From the NCBI GenBank assembly GCA_022457065.1, contig JAJGBQ010000001.1:5208001-5272000 (forward strand): 64,000 bases of DNA, given 5' to 3'. Shown here piece after piece: positions 44,310 to 55,017 of the stretch. The notes below the pieces were generated by a model. It was not told the DNA's origin. It saw nothing but the letters and a program-made list of their open reading frames with translations, and searched no databases. The DNA comes from Curvularia sp. ZM96 (Eukaryota; Ascomycota; Dothideomycetes; Pleosporales; Pleosporaceae). How positions within the stretch are numbered: position 1 is the stretch's first letter; every line of letters starts with the position of its first letter. The translations under genes and the position numbers were made by a program.

Positions 44310-46463
44310 TTACAACTTCGCACCACCCTCTATGTCTTTGCTTCCTTTAAGCAGATCCCAATCGGCCATGGTGTAAACGACATAACCACCGTCATCTCCC
44401 TTGCCTTTGCCAGCTCCAAGCAACGATGGGTTCCAGTACATGGTATCGTACTCTGCCTGGTCTTTGCCCTGCTCCTTGGCCTCCTTGTCCGCCCTCTCCA
44501 TAAGCTTCCGGAGGTCGATACCATCATTCCTCAACGGAACCTTATTCTGCTTGTTATTGTGCATAGTAGTTTGCTGTTTCTGTACTCTCAGGAAAACGGG
44601 AACCGCGTACTTGGGCAACTTTGCTTTGGCATGTGCAAGCAGTGCGTTGAAGTCGAAGGAATCGCGGTGTGTAGGGTCAATGTAGATGGCTGCGCAGCCT
44701 GCCCGACCGTCGTAGCCTGGTACCTCGACACCGTAGACGTTTGCTTCTTGGATACCTGGGAAGGAGCCCAGGGCTTCGCTGACTTCGGCTGTGCTTACGT
44801 TTTCGGATTTCCAGCGGAAAGTATCGCCAAGACGGTCCATAAAGAACCAGCGGCCGTCGGCATCGCGGCGAAGTGCATCGCCTGTGCGGTAATAGAGGTC
44901 GCCCTTCTTGAAGACATTGCGTTCGAAGCGTTTCTCGGTGGCTTCGGGGTTGTTCCAGTAGCCGACAAAGGCGTCTTCGCTGGGCATCTGGACTAGAATT
45001 TCACTACCCTCTTCGTAAGATTTGCGTTTGCAGAAGCCTGTCTTGGGGTCGCGAAGGAGATCTCCCGTGACAAAGTCAATCTCGACCGGGACATAGGTGT
45101 TGTGGAATCGCCAGCGGTCAATGAGACCTTGGTGTCCGACCGAGGTGGCTGTGAAGGGACCGCGAGAGCCATTGAAGAGCGCCATGACACCTTCTGTGCT
45201 GTTGAAGAACTCGCCAACGGTTTCGATGCCAAAACGATCGACGAAACGCTGCCATACGTCCGGACGAAGGCCGTTTCCGAACATGGCTCTGACCTTGTGC
45301 TTTCGATCGAGATCGCTCGGAGGAGCATTGAGGAGGTAACGAGCCGTCTCTCCAACATATACAATGGCGGTTGATCTCGAGTCACGTACGTCGGTCCAGA
45401 ACTTTGATGTGGAGAATTTCTTGCCAATACAGCAGGTAAGGCCAGCAACCATACAGACAAGCGCGGTAGTGCCTCCGGTGCCGTGGTACAGAGGCATGCA
45501 AACATACCATCGATCGGCGTTAGGACCTGGCTTCAGACCCAGAGCACCTACGCGACCTGTCAAACCGGCCGCTCGTTCTGTTGGGAATGGGCAGGCTTTG
45601 GGGTGTCCAGTTGTACCGCTACTCTTGTCAGCTCACCAATCATCCAAAGGAACATGTTGCGTCACCAACCTTGTGTAGAACAGGAAGAGCGGGAACTTGC
45701 CCTTCGCACCCACTCGGAGTTCATCTCCCGGCCTCTTCGGCTCCGATCTCAAAATCTCGCCCTTGAGATCATTGTCCAGAACCAAGATAGTCATACCAAG
45801 TTCCTCCTCTAATCTTTGACGTATATCCTCTATCCTCTGTCTGCAACCTTGATCCTCGTCAACAAGCAGCACCTTGGCGTCGCTCACCTTCAAGCAGTGG
45901 AACAGCGAGTCACCCGCCAAGTTGTAGTTGATCCATGCCGGCGCGCTTCCTATGCTCCAGCTGCCCAAATGAGCAAAGAGAAACTCGGGTCGGTTCATCA
46001 TGTACATGGCGAAAAGCTGACCGGGCACGACGCCGCGTTGGTGGAGGTATTGGCCATAGCGACAGGCGTTTGCGTATGTTTCGGCCCAGGTATAGCAGCC
46101 GTCGCGAGACCAAATGCATTCTTCGGTTGAGGGGAGACGGCGGACTTGGGTTTCGAATTGGTACCAGAGAGACTGGCCTTTGCCTCGAGCTGCGGGATTG
46201 TTAGTGAAGGGCGTACAAGCATCTCCGCAACCAGAGCATACAGTTCTTCTCCAAGGCGCGTGCCGCCGCTTTTTGGCCGCGGATACCTTGGATATCCTTA
46301 GTGATGTGGTATTTGGCGTCGATGTATGCGGCAGCAGCCGTGACGCCTGCAATGGCGGCGCCTGCAACAGGTGCTACAAAGCTGGGTTAGCAAGGGTGCA
46401 CAGCGCGCCGCAATAGCTTGATGGCATAGGAACGGAACACGCACCAAGATCCTTGATATCCAT
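44310..46463 (-). CDS. FAT1: Fat1-type very-long-chain acyl-CoA synthetase / fatty acid transporter
   Basis: Activates long and very long fatty acids to CoA thioesters and aids their uptake. Exons inferred: 46463-46445 (19 nt), 46373-46242, 46189-45670 and 45618-44310, giving 659 residues. A small hydrophobic N-terminal segment (APVAGAAIAGVTAAAAYIDA) precedes the adenylation domain. The AMP-binding signature YTSGTTGHPKACP is completed by the last splice, whose donor is an unusual GTTGGT. NMYG-like, YYRTGDALRRDADGRWFFMDRLGDTFRWKSENVSTAEV and the VLACS-type EANVYGVEVPGYDGRAGCAAI segments follow. The protein ends GGAKL; AKL is a type 1 peroxisomal signal, suggesting action in peroxisomal fatty acid activation. 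Confidence 0.93.
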
Positions 46464-47160
46464 AATGATGTGTCTAAACCTTCTTCTAATTGTATACCGC
46501 TGTACCACTGTGAAGAAAGACAAAAAAATATGGCAAGCAGAAGATCGGGGAATAAAGATAACCCAAAGCGTGCGCAATCCTTCTTGATAACCTGCGACAC
46601 GTCCGTTCGCAACGTGATCAATTGCCGACTTGCCCTCGGCCTCAGCGCGCCGCGCCTCAACCCCAGAAGCCTCCCCACGTGCCGGGAGCCCCACACGCCT
46701 CTACATGTCTTGTCTCCATTTGAAACGGGCCCCTTTGTACTTTACGGATCGGGAGAAGGTAAGATTCCTGTTTAGTTGAGAAGTATGCCGCCCAAGCATG
46801 CCGCGTACTCATTACTAACGGAACCTTGCTAATGGAACTCAGTCTCCTATTTAGCGCAAACATGCAACAGCGACAGGACGCATGTTCACGATTAACGTTA
46901 GGCCTCTCCTGCACCTCGTTGCAGACATCTGTGGAATATCCGTCTTCCCATTCCGATGCAAGCACTACTAGTTCCCCGAAACTAGGCAACTTGGTGGCCC
47001 TCGGCTGCCGGGTACCACCCGATCCACACTCACGACCAATCGTGTAGTCCCAACAAAATGTATTCCAAAGTACCCGGCCAGACCTAGCGACAATGCTCTG
47101 GGCAAATTGGTTTGTTGCTATATAACTAATCCTAATCCAAACTTTCTCATATCAAAACAG
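46464..47160. other. Intergenic region between FAT1 and the tRNA gene
   Basis: About 700 bp holding the FAT1 promoter. A TATATAACTAAT box-like element near 47119-47131 sits about 30-40 bp before the tRNA. No protein gene recognised. Confidence 0.4.
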
Positions 47161-47246
47161 GGCTCGGTGGTGTAGTTGGTTATCACGTCAGTCTAACATC
47201 CAGTTAGGCACACTGAAGGTCCCGAGTTCAAACCTCGGCTGAGTCA
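47161..47246 (+). tRNA. tRNA-Val (anticodon AAC) with a 12-nt intron
   Basis: An 86-nt gene folding into a full cloverleaf. The acceptor stem GGCTCGG pairs with CTGAGTC (two G-U pairs), discriminator A. The D arm starts GTG..CAC with AGTTGGTTA in the loop. The anticodon stem TCAGT/ACTGA encloses loop CTAACA...C with anticodon AAC at 47195-47197. A 12-nt intron (47199-47210, TCCAGTTAGGCA) lies after position 37, the canonical nuclear tRNA intron site. The T arm is CCGAG-TTCAAAC-CTCGG with the B-box sequence. A T5 run at 47277-47281 could terminate RNA polymerase III. Confidence 0.93.
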
Positions 47247-47274
47247 AAAGCCGGAGCTCGTTGAGAGCTCCAAT

Positions 47275-47282
47275 ATCTTTTT
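47275..47282 (+). terminator. Oligo-T terminator after tRNA-Val
   Basis: A run of five T residues about 30 bp after the tRNA 3' end, as used by RNA polymerase III. Confidence 0.5.
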
Positions 47283-47668
47283 GCTGGGTTCAAACCACTT
47301 TGGAGTATCTAGGAGCTTTCTTTTTGGACAACTGGTCAACTGGGAAGAGATTTGCGAAGAAGTGATGACTACACAATATCATCGTGAAGAGAACACGAGA
47401 TACACATTGGAGACAGTTCATTGTTAAGAACCAGTGCACAGAAAACAGTATCATCGTCAACCTCGAAGGGCTTTTTTATTTCTCATGATCAGCAAATAGC
47501 CGAATATATACACAGAATGTAAAAGATGTAACCAATCCTTGAACCCAATTTCCCAACTCGTCACAAAAGTACAACCAAACGACTGGGCATCACGATACGC
47601 CTAAAAGCGTTACGGTATGAATAAATAGCCCAAGAAAGGGCACAGCCTGTAGCATAAGCTAGCTCGAC
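47283..47668. other. Intergenic region, nothing recognised
   Basis: About 385 bp between the tRNA terminator and the DUF1996 gene stop. It contains one isolated B-box-like word (GGGTTCAAACCAC near 47286), but no tRNA fold. Confidence 0.4.
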
Positions 47669-49317
47669 TTAGTACGAGGGAGGGGGAGTCTGCTTGGAGG
47701 CAGAGGGCTGGACAGTCACAGTCTCAGTCAGTGTCTTGTAGACAGTCGTCTCAGCAGCGCAGGTAGATGCGTCGGCTACATTGGCAGGGCTGGCTGTGAC
47801 GGTGACGGTAGGCGTGTATGTGACGGTGACGGGGGCCTTGCAATCCTCGTCGGTAGCACCGGAGACTGGGCTGGGGGTTTGGCTAGCTGGGACGGCGGGA
47901 CCAGTGGGGTAGCCATTGCCGGCAGGAGCTGCTGGGGTGGGCTTTGCGGCGTCGTAGTCGCCGGTTCCCTTGTCGACGCCCTTGTTAGGAAGACCTGCGG
48001 CGTACGAGGGGTAGACGGAGGCAGGGGCGGTGGCCTCAGGTGCGCCGGAAACAGCCTCAGGGGTGACGGTAGGGGAGGCCTCGGGTGTGGACTTGTAGTC
48101 GGCGGCAGACGACATGCTAGCAGCAGGAGTTTGGCTTGCTGCAGCAGACGACGCCTGAGTGCTTTTGCCGGATGCAGGGGCAGATGGAGCAGCAGTGCAG
48201 CCAGCACCAGAGGCAGGGGTAGCAGAAGCAGGGCCGTTCTGGATAGGGTTGCAGCCAGGAAGGACATCGAGGACATCGGGTGGAGATGAAAAGCCGGAAT
48301 CGCCACCGGCAGAGCAGGTCTTCCAGGACTCGTCGCTGTCCTTGTTGACGTTCTCGGCACCAAAGCACTGCTCCATTTGTTCTTGACCGCAGCCGCAGCC
48401 ACACTTGCAGCCGTCGTTCTCGCTTACGGCCTTGTCGAGGACACCTTCTTCCCATCCATTCATCTTATTGCAATGTTAGCATCAACGTAACTAGAGTGGA
48501 GTGATGTGTAACTTACAAAGTCAGCGTGGAAGCCGTAGCCGGTTGCGTCGCCGTTGGAAAGGACCCAAGGAGCCTCATCAGGGCCGAACTTGAATGACGA
48601 AATGTCCCACCAGTACTCGATAAACAGAGTAGGGAAACGTGCGGCTCTGTGGGTAACAGGGCAGTTCTCGATGCCAACACCAGCGTTGCTGTTGGGGTAG
48701 GCCATGTGTGCGTAGCCGTCCTTGGGATCCATGTCCTTGCCGTTCCAGCAAGAGGGGTAGGTGACTTCAGAGGCGAAGCCGTACTTGCAAGAGCTGAAGC
48801 CCTTGGGGAAACCGTTGTCGAAAATGGCCGTGGAGCCGCCGTCAGGTTCGTGGCAGCCCCAACGAACACCAGCGGCGTTGTCGTCGCTGTCGCTACGCCT
48901 GTTAGGCTTTCCAGCAATCATGTTGAATCCCTTGGGGTATGCAGTGACGTTTGCCCAGTTGTTGCCATCACCGTACTTGTAGTAGATCTTGGTGGCCTGC
49001 TCGGGAACACGGTGGAAGCCGGTGCTGTTCTTGTAGAACAGGGTAGGACGCCAGTACAGAGACTTGTCGCTCTTGACACGAGCGGTGGAGCAGGAAGAGT
49101 CCATGAGTCCGGCATAGTCGACTGACTTGCTCAATCCGTTTCCTCCGTCGAAAGAGTGAAGGTGAGGACTCTCGGCTCCAGGGAACAGACCGGGGTCAAG
49201 ACGCTGGTAGCTCATAGCCGGGCCGGCGCGGTTGTAAAAGCTAAAGTAGTTGCCATGGCACTGGGCGGAGGCAGTGGCAGCAAAGCCAGCCGTGAGGGTT
49301 ACAATGTCAAAACGCAT
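47669..49317 (-). CDS. Secreted DUF1996 protein with Ser/Thr-rich C-terminal tail
   Basis: Extracellular fungal protein of unknown biochemical role. Two exons, 49317-48517 and 48463-47669 (53-bp intron, GTAAGT..AAG), give 531 residues. A signal peptide (MRFDIVTLTAGFAATASA) precedes the DUF1996 domain at about 30-290. Recognisable segments are LDPGLFPGAESPHLHSFDGG, SLYWRPTLFYKN, GVRWGCHEP, TYPSCWNGKDMDPKDGYAHMAYP, RFPTLFIEYWWDI and GYGFHADFMNGWEEGVLDKAV, the last spanning the splice. A Cys cluster follows (CKCGCGCGQEQMEQCFG). The remaining ~200 residues are rich in Ser, Thr, Ala and Pro, likely O-glycosylated, with VTVTYTPTVTVTASP-like repeats. No GPI signal is evident (ends PPPSY). Confidence 0.9.
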
Positions 49318-51412
49318 GGTTGCTTATTGACAGTGCTCAGGTATCTGGATAGTGGGTTTGTGTCGTAAAGAACAGAGTGAGCTTTGTGTTAATGAAGGGA
49401 TCGAGTCACGGACTCTAGATGCTCTCGGGTTCAAAAAGGAGTGTGTATGGACAAGTCCAAGAGAATGAAGGGATGGTATTCCTGTACCGGAAGCCAAAAA
49501 AGAGAGAGTGGTAGTGATGCAACAAAGACAGACACAAGGGTGTAGGACGGGAGTGACGACGAGAGGGCCGTGGATAAATATACGCCAAAATTGATTGCCT
49601 CCTGCATCTGGAATTGCATGCAAGCCACGGCGGGCTGCAAAGAGGCGCCCACTGCCCCCATCCCACGGACTGTGACAAGATAAGCCTAGGCGTCTAGAAG
49701 TGACACCAAAAATGACTAGATCCACACCCGTTTATGGGTAGCGATCTGAGCCAGGGGAGCCGCGCGCGGTTTACAAGCGGCACGGGGCATCAGGGGGTAG
49801 GATAAGAAGATCCTTCGCGCGAAGCCACCAAGAATCTCAAAGAACAAGTCTCGGTAATCCTAAGGTCATGACATGCCCGAATAGAGAACGCGTCAGTTAG
49901 TGTGCAGTGAGGCTTACATTTTTTGCCGTGTCGGTACCTGAAACCAAACGATGTGCCGTTCGCGTGACGCCCTGTAGGGAAATATTTTTTCTTTCCTTTC
50001 CCACTTCCGATAGCGGGTCGACGTATCGATAGGATAGGAACGAGCCAGGCCTGTTCCTGAGGAGCTTGAGGGCGCTTAGTGGCACGATCGTCGCTAAAGT
50101 GGCTGATCGTCAAACGGTGATGTCTGCCCCTGCTTAAGATTACTGTCAGCCCTCGCATTCGATTAGCTGCGATAGTTTCCCGTTCCGTTTCCGCAGACAA
50201 GCGCCTTTCTTCCGTTTGAAACGAAATCTCTCGGCAAAGACGGCGATGAAGGTCTTTTGTTGTTGTCAAGTTCGCATTGTGGAGCTGAATCCTCTACTAG
50301 CCGCTGCGCCGCCGCCGCCCTGAAAGTTTGTCCAGGGATTGCCTTACAGGTGGCAGGAAACGAGATGTCCCCAAGGGTAAGGCATCTCCACCATGCTCGC
50401 AGGACAAGTCTGTCAGAGTTTCAAATTCTGAGTGGGCGTCTGCCGCTTACACGTATTGTACGGGGGTCAGCGACTCGTTGTTTAGTGAACTTCACATGGT
50501 CTGACCCTGGTGTAGCCACTAATGGTACCTTGCTCCAGCAGCTAGCTTGAATAATCCCGCGTTCCCGCAGTTATACTCCGGTTGGTAGAGAGCGGCGACC
50601 AACATGCACGACTGCAGTAGTTTTGTTTTGCTTTTCTTGCCGACGGATTTTACTTGCTGGTACCTGGGGGCCCATTTCCGAGCAGTTCAACAACAATCCT
50701 GGACCCCAACTAGTATCGATACGGACATGGCAATCTCCACTTTTCATCAAACACATGTTATCCGGAAGCGAGACACGTGGACTACATTGATCGACATATT
50801 ACACATTTTCTCTGACAGGTCCGGCTGGAAACATCTCGCCGTAAGGTGCGGTTTATCGAGGGAGCGATGGTGTATCGGAGTGGCGGGAGCACCCCACAAA
50901 TGGTGGGATAGCGTTCCAGTAAGGACACGGGATTGCCTGGATGATGGCGATATTCCGACGGATTACTTGAGAAGAAAAAAGAATGTGTTGTAGATCTTAG
51001 AAGATGAATGGTAATTACGTGACTTTATTACATCTTACCATGGCTGCCATGGAAAAGACGTACTTATCTAGTCTGTATTCGTGTCACTTTATATTCATGA
51101 CAAAGGCTGCGTGTACGCTCGTTGTAACGAGACGAGTGCAGTCACGTGCATGTATGCACACATGCGTATAAAACTTATCCTGTTACTCTCTCTCTCTTCA
51201 ACGGTTAACGTACTGTGAATATGTTCAGGCACGCGGAGTCTGTCTCTGAATTTGCAGATCCCGCATTACCTGCCTCAGCATCCTATGGCTCTGTTCTGCG
51301 AGTCAAGACTCTGCATCCAGCAATCTCGCATGCCCGCTCGTTCTGTGGAAAAGGGGGTAATCAAAACCTTGGAGTCGCATTCCATGCTCCTTACTTGTGC
51401 GTGTAATATTGC
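49318..51412. other. 2.1-kb intergenic region without recognisable genes
   Basis: Contains the DUF1996 promoter at its left end and the RRP43 3' flank at its right end. Scattered frames (for example 49790-50269 minus) have no domain or compositional support. No RNA gene or repeat array was recognised. Confidence 0.45.
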
Positions 51413-52447
51413 TCAGGCTTTCCCATCCAATACAGCCTCCACAGTACCCCATCGATCAATGCTTCTCTTAATTAGACCTGCCATCTGCTCCCTGCCCACA
51501 ACACCGCCACCACTCTTCTCTACCCTCTTGATCACCAGATCTCTCGTGCCCTTCTTTCCAGCTTTGCAGTCTACGACTACACTGACAGTCTCTCTGCATA
51601 CGGCTTCTTCGAAAGCATCAGGATCGCTGAGAACCCAGTCCACCTCCTCATCCTCTTCTTTCCTGCCTTCAAAAACCGCAAACGTGCTGGGTATTGGCAG
51701 GCCTTGCAGCTGCAGTCGACGTGCTTCTTGTGGATCGTCCGAGCATAGAATCCCCTCGTACTCTTCGTCAAAGTATGCATGTGGTACCAGAGTGTCACGA
51801 AGAGCAGCAAGGATAGATATCCAAGCTGCGTCAAACGCATTGCCATCGATGCTTATGAAGAAGATGTCCAGATATAGAACCCAGTAGCCTTTAAGTTGTG
51901 TTTCTGGTTCAGATTCTGGGTCCTCAGGGTTGGTAGAAGGTTTGTATAGAATGCGGAGGTCTGAGGTGCGGATCAGGCGTGTGGAGTGAATGAGCGATCG
52001 TATCCGTGTAATGAGCGTTTGTGCGTATGTCGAGGGAGCATTGCCTGGAATGTGCGATGGTGTGCTTCCAGTAGACAGCTCGACGTTGGGAACTACCAGC
52101 CGCAGCGTCTCCACTCCCTCGCTGTTTTCCTCTCGCTCTGCCTCCTGGTCTGCGGTTGTGCTGGGATATTCAAAGGTTCCTGAAATATCCTCCTTCAGGA
52201 TTTCTGTGCGGACACCGCAGACCACGCTCGTGTTGCCCAAGCGCACGACTGCACTGCCATTGCAATGGGTCAAGCTACCCGTGTTTATCCCTGGTGTTCG
52301 GAATTCATTGGCTGTTCGGCCGTTCGCGCGTACAGACTTCTTCTTCTCGGCGGAGAGGTGCGCCTGGAGGAATGGATGCGGAGAAACGGCGGCGAAGATG
52401 GGGCGGGGAAATGTAAGCGCTGGCGGTAGACGGGCCTCGGTCGCCAT
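51413..52447 (-). CDS. RRP43: Exosome complex component Rrp43 (RNase PH-like)
   Basis: Subunit of the six-member RNase PH-like ring of the RNA exosome, which guides RNA to Rrp44 or Rrp6 for 3'-5' processing in nucleus and cytoplasm. Single exon, 344 residues. Segments typical of the Rrp42/Rrp43 branch are FLQAHLSAEKKKSVRANGR, FRTPGINTGSLTHCNGSAVVRLGNTSVVCGVRTEI, SDLRILYK, WVLYLDIFFISIDGNAFDAAWISILAALRDTLVPHAY, and a C-terminal VVDCKAGKKGTRDLVIKRVEKSG. An acidic insert (DQEAEREENSEGVE) and one after SEPETQ lengthen it relative to animal EXOSC8. As in other eukaryotic ring subunits, phosphorolytic residues are not expected to work. The start MATEARLPP is the only nearby ATG. Confidence 0.9.
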   Translation of the reverse strand: MATEARLPPALTFPRPIFAAVSPHPFLQAHLSAEKKKSVRANGRTANEFRTPGINTGSLTHCNGSAVVRLGNTSVVCGVRTEILKEDISGTFEYPSTTADQEAEREENSEGVETLRLVVPNVELSTGSTPSHIPGNAPSTYAQTLITRIRSLIHSTRLIRTSDLRILYKPSTNPEDPESEPETQLKGYWVLYLDIFFISIDGNAFDAAWISILAALRDTLVPHAYFDEEYEGILCSDDPQEARRLQLQGLPIPSTFAVFEGRKEEDEEVDWVLSDPDAFEEAVCRETVSVVVDCKAGKKGTRDLVIKRVEKSGGGVVGREQMAGLIKRSIDRWGTVEAVLDGKA

Positions 52448-52856
52448 TGGAAATCTATTCGTGTGTCGTGAAGTTTCCGGAGAGGAAGAATCGAATGCGG
52501 CGCAGATTGTTGTGCAGGTCGAATGTCGATGTTGGGAAATTTTGGAGCTCAGAGCTATGACGCGCTAAGTTTAAGCTTATTGGTGTGGGGCAACGAGGAT
52601 CACACGCATAAAGAGATCGACAATCTGTATATGAAACAGATAAATCGGAGGATTAGGGACGATTAGTTCCCGTTAATCCATATTGGGATTGAAATACTAG
52701 TAAAACCGCATGCTCGATGCGCGCTGTGCAACAGGGGTATTCGATCGAAGACAAATGCAACACGACACTCTTCTCCCACACCCGTACATCTAAACACGAT
52801 CCGGATGCTAGGATTTGTAACAGCCGCCCTGTATGAACTTCAACAGCGATTCGAAA
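52448..52856. other. Intergenic region, nothing recognised
   Basis: About 410 bp, the RRP43 promoter plus the 3' flank of the oxidoreductase gene. No further feature seen. Confidence 0.4.
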
Positions 52857-54137
52857 CTAACCAGTGCTCAGCCCGGCCTTGCCAGTCTCCTGCACAGGCG
52901 TCCACTTGCCCTCTTTCTTGAACTGGTCACCCCTTAATGTGGCCTGGGCAAGCTGGGAAATCAGGTAGTCTCGGCCCTTGATCATCCACACCATTTGGCT
53001 GGGTACTTTAAAACCATTAAATGCACCAACACCCTTCTGCGTACCGACAGGGCAGATTTGTTGTTCCTTTAGGTTTGCAGTGTAATGACGGTCGCCCTTA
53101 TGCGGCTCACCCGTCAAGTGAGCAAGCAAATCGTTCTTGAGGTTCGTCATGGCTACAGGTATAGCATCGTACATGTCCATGACGCCTCCTCGTGTGTATG
53201 AGCCTACGTCACCGACTACGTAGACGCGGGGGCCGGCGGATTCGTGTTCGACGCGGAGGGTCTTTGGGTTACAAGCAACACGGTTGCGGTTGTCGAGCCA
53301 TTCTTTGGGGAGGAATCCAGTGTTTGCTCGGCTCCCGGTCGCATCGATGTAGATATCTGCCTCGAGAATCTCTCCGTTCGAGAGATCTACTCTTGTCTTT
53401 CCGCCCTCCTCCTCGCTCATCTTCGCTGACCCGATAACCCGTACATCGTAGGTGACGTTGCACCCAAGCCGCTTCAAGAATTGCTCGGCAGTCTTCCCAA
53501 TGGCAGGTCGGAGAAGCGGCAGGAGCTGCCTGTCGGCGCAAAAGAGCTTGATTTGTGCTTTGGGGTTCTTGGGCCCAGACGCCATGAAGCCTGGCCTTCC
53601 ATTTAAGATCTCCGCAATCTCTCCTGCTGCCTCAACACCCACCGGTCCACCTCCACCAATAATTACAGTCTTAGCAGTCTTCAACTCCTCTTGGAAGGTA
53701 GCATGCACTTTCTCAAGGGCTTCGCGATCCGTAGCTTGGGTAAACAGTGGGCTGGGTGTCGTAAATCCGGTTGCAATCACTAGTGCTGCATATTGAATAG
53801 ATTGCGTCTCGCCGGAGGTTGTCTCCACAGTAACAGTCTGCGCAGCAGCATCCACGTGGGTTGCCATGCCCTGAACAAACTTGAACTTGGAGGAAGCATA
53901 GGCAAACGCAGGCTCGATAGGTAGAAAGGTCTTGTCTGAAGGCATCATCTGCTTGGAAACGATTTCTCGCGGCGCTGCGATGCGCCACCAAAGATCTTTT
54001 GATGGGTTCACAATCGTGACATTGTAATTAACTCCCTCTTTCTTGGGAAGCTGAGGTAGCACATGCCGGAGCACATAGTGAGCAGCACTAATGCCGGCAA
54101 AAGATCCGCCGAGTATGAGGATGGTTTCGGTACTCAT
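52857..54137 (-). CDS. AIF/FSP1-like FAD-dependent NAD(P)H oxidoreductase
   Basis: Pyridine nucleotide-disulphide oxidoreductase of the AIF/AMID (FSP1-like) group, which moves electrons from NAD(P)H to quinones or other acceptors and is linked to oxidative stress or cell-death responses in fungi. Single exon, 426 residues. The FAD-binding Rossmann motif ILGGSFAGISAAHYVL is at 7-22. The NAD(P)H site is TVIIGGGGPVGVEAAGEIAEIL (about 158-179). ALVIATGF (about 115) and the second FAD motif PRVYVVGDVGSY (about 310-321) complete the fold. No mitochondrial presequence or membrane segment is obvious, so it may be cytosolic or attached to membranes through lipid. The start MSTETILILGG sits right before the first strand. 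Confidence 0.88.
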   Translation of the reverse strand: MSTETILILGGSFAGISAAHYVLRHVLPQLPKKEGVNYNVTIVNPSKDLWWRIAAPREIVSKQMMPSDKTFLPIEPAFAYASSKFKFVQGMATHVDAAAQTVTVETTSGETQSIQYAALVIATGFTTPSPLFTQATDREALEKVHATFQEELKTAKTVIIGGGGPVGVEAAGEIAEILNGRPGFMASGPKNPKAQIKLFCADRQLLPLLRPAIGKTAEQFLKRLGCNVTYDVRVIGSAKMSEEEGGKTRVDLSNGEILEADIYIDATGSRANTGFLPKEWLDNRNRVACNPKTLRVEHESAGPRVYVVGDVGSYTRGGVMDMYDAIPVAMTNLKNDLLAHLTGEPHKGDRHYTANLKEQQICPVGTQKGVGAFNGFKVPSQMVWMIKGRDYLISQLAQATLRGDQFKKEGKWTPVQETGKAGLSTG

Positions 54138-55017
54138 CTTGGGTCGCGTTGCTGGATGGTGCGCTCGAGAAAATTATTTGGCGAAGAAAACAACGAGTAA
54201 ACAAAGGGGTCGAAGAAGAAATTATTGCGAAGACGCGCCGTATTAAAGTTTGAACGCGGCTCAAGCCTCAAGGAAGTCGCAGTGGGGAGCCGTCGAACCG
54301 CAAGGCGAGAACACAAAAGAGTGTCTTGAGCGTCTCGTCGCAAAGGCGCCCCCATGGCATACATATATAGACTTTGCAGAAATCCCCTTGTCGCTGTCTG
54401 AGCTCCGCATATGCTCAACCTCCTGAATCGCATTGATGATCAGACTTCAACAAGCGTGTCGCAATGTCTTGGAGGCTTGCGGGCGTGGCGCTAAACACGA
54501 CGCGCTAGCCCTTTGGCGCTTAGTTTCCACGGCTCATCTGTCCCTGACAAAAGTCCGGGATCTGACTTGTGGCAGACACGTGTGCTAGCGATTTCAATAA
54601 ACACCAAGCTATACCCCATCTAAACTCCAAGACTCCGGTTCACGCGTATTGTGTACGAGTCATGGATGTACATCGTCGACGGCCTTGGAGATTGTCGATG
54701 TGCCAGTGACTCGAGTATTCGGACCCATTGTGAATCCGAGAGGTTACAGTTCACGTAAGCATGCATGTGCATACCGTTGGGACAAGCAGGGCTGGCGGCA
54801 GCATGGAGGGCGTGCTAGAAGACTTTCATTCATATCCTTTTTTCTGATATAACGCCAGCCGGCATCTGCATGCTAAACCCGCCGCGACTGCTGACCGTAA
54901 TGACCATTGCATTCATGAAGCCCTCGATACCAATATACATGCGGCAGGCCGTCGTTGCACGTAGCCTCCTTCTCACCCCTGCCTACGTCTTTCTTGAGCT
55001 ACAAATTGGATAGCTGC
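54138..55017. other. Intergenic region, nothing recognised
   Basis: About 880 bp, promoter of the oxidoreductase gene and 3' flank of EGD1. Small frames without domains only. Confidence 0.4.

Noticed and set aside
47284..47298. Second B-box-like word GGGTTCAAACCAC after tRNA-Val
   Set aside because: No acceptor, D or anticodon arm can be folded around it; not a tRNA.
49790..50269. 159-residue minus-strand frame
   Set aside because: No domain or compositional support; overlapping frames of equal quality exist.
51252..51887. 211-residue plus-strand frame
   Set aside because: Antisense to the RRP43 3' half, which is clearly coding.
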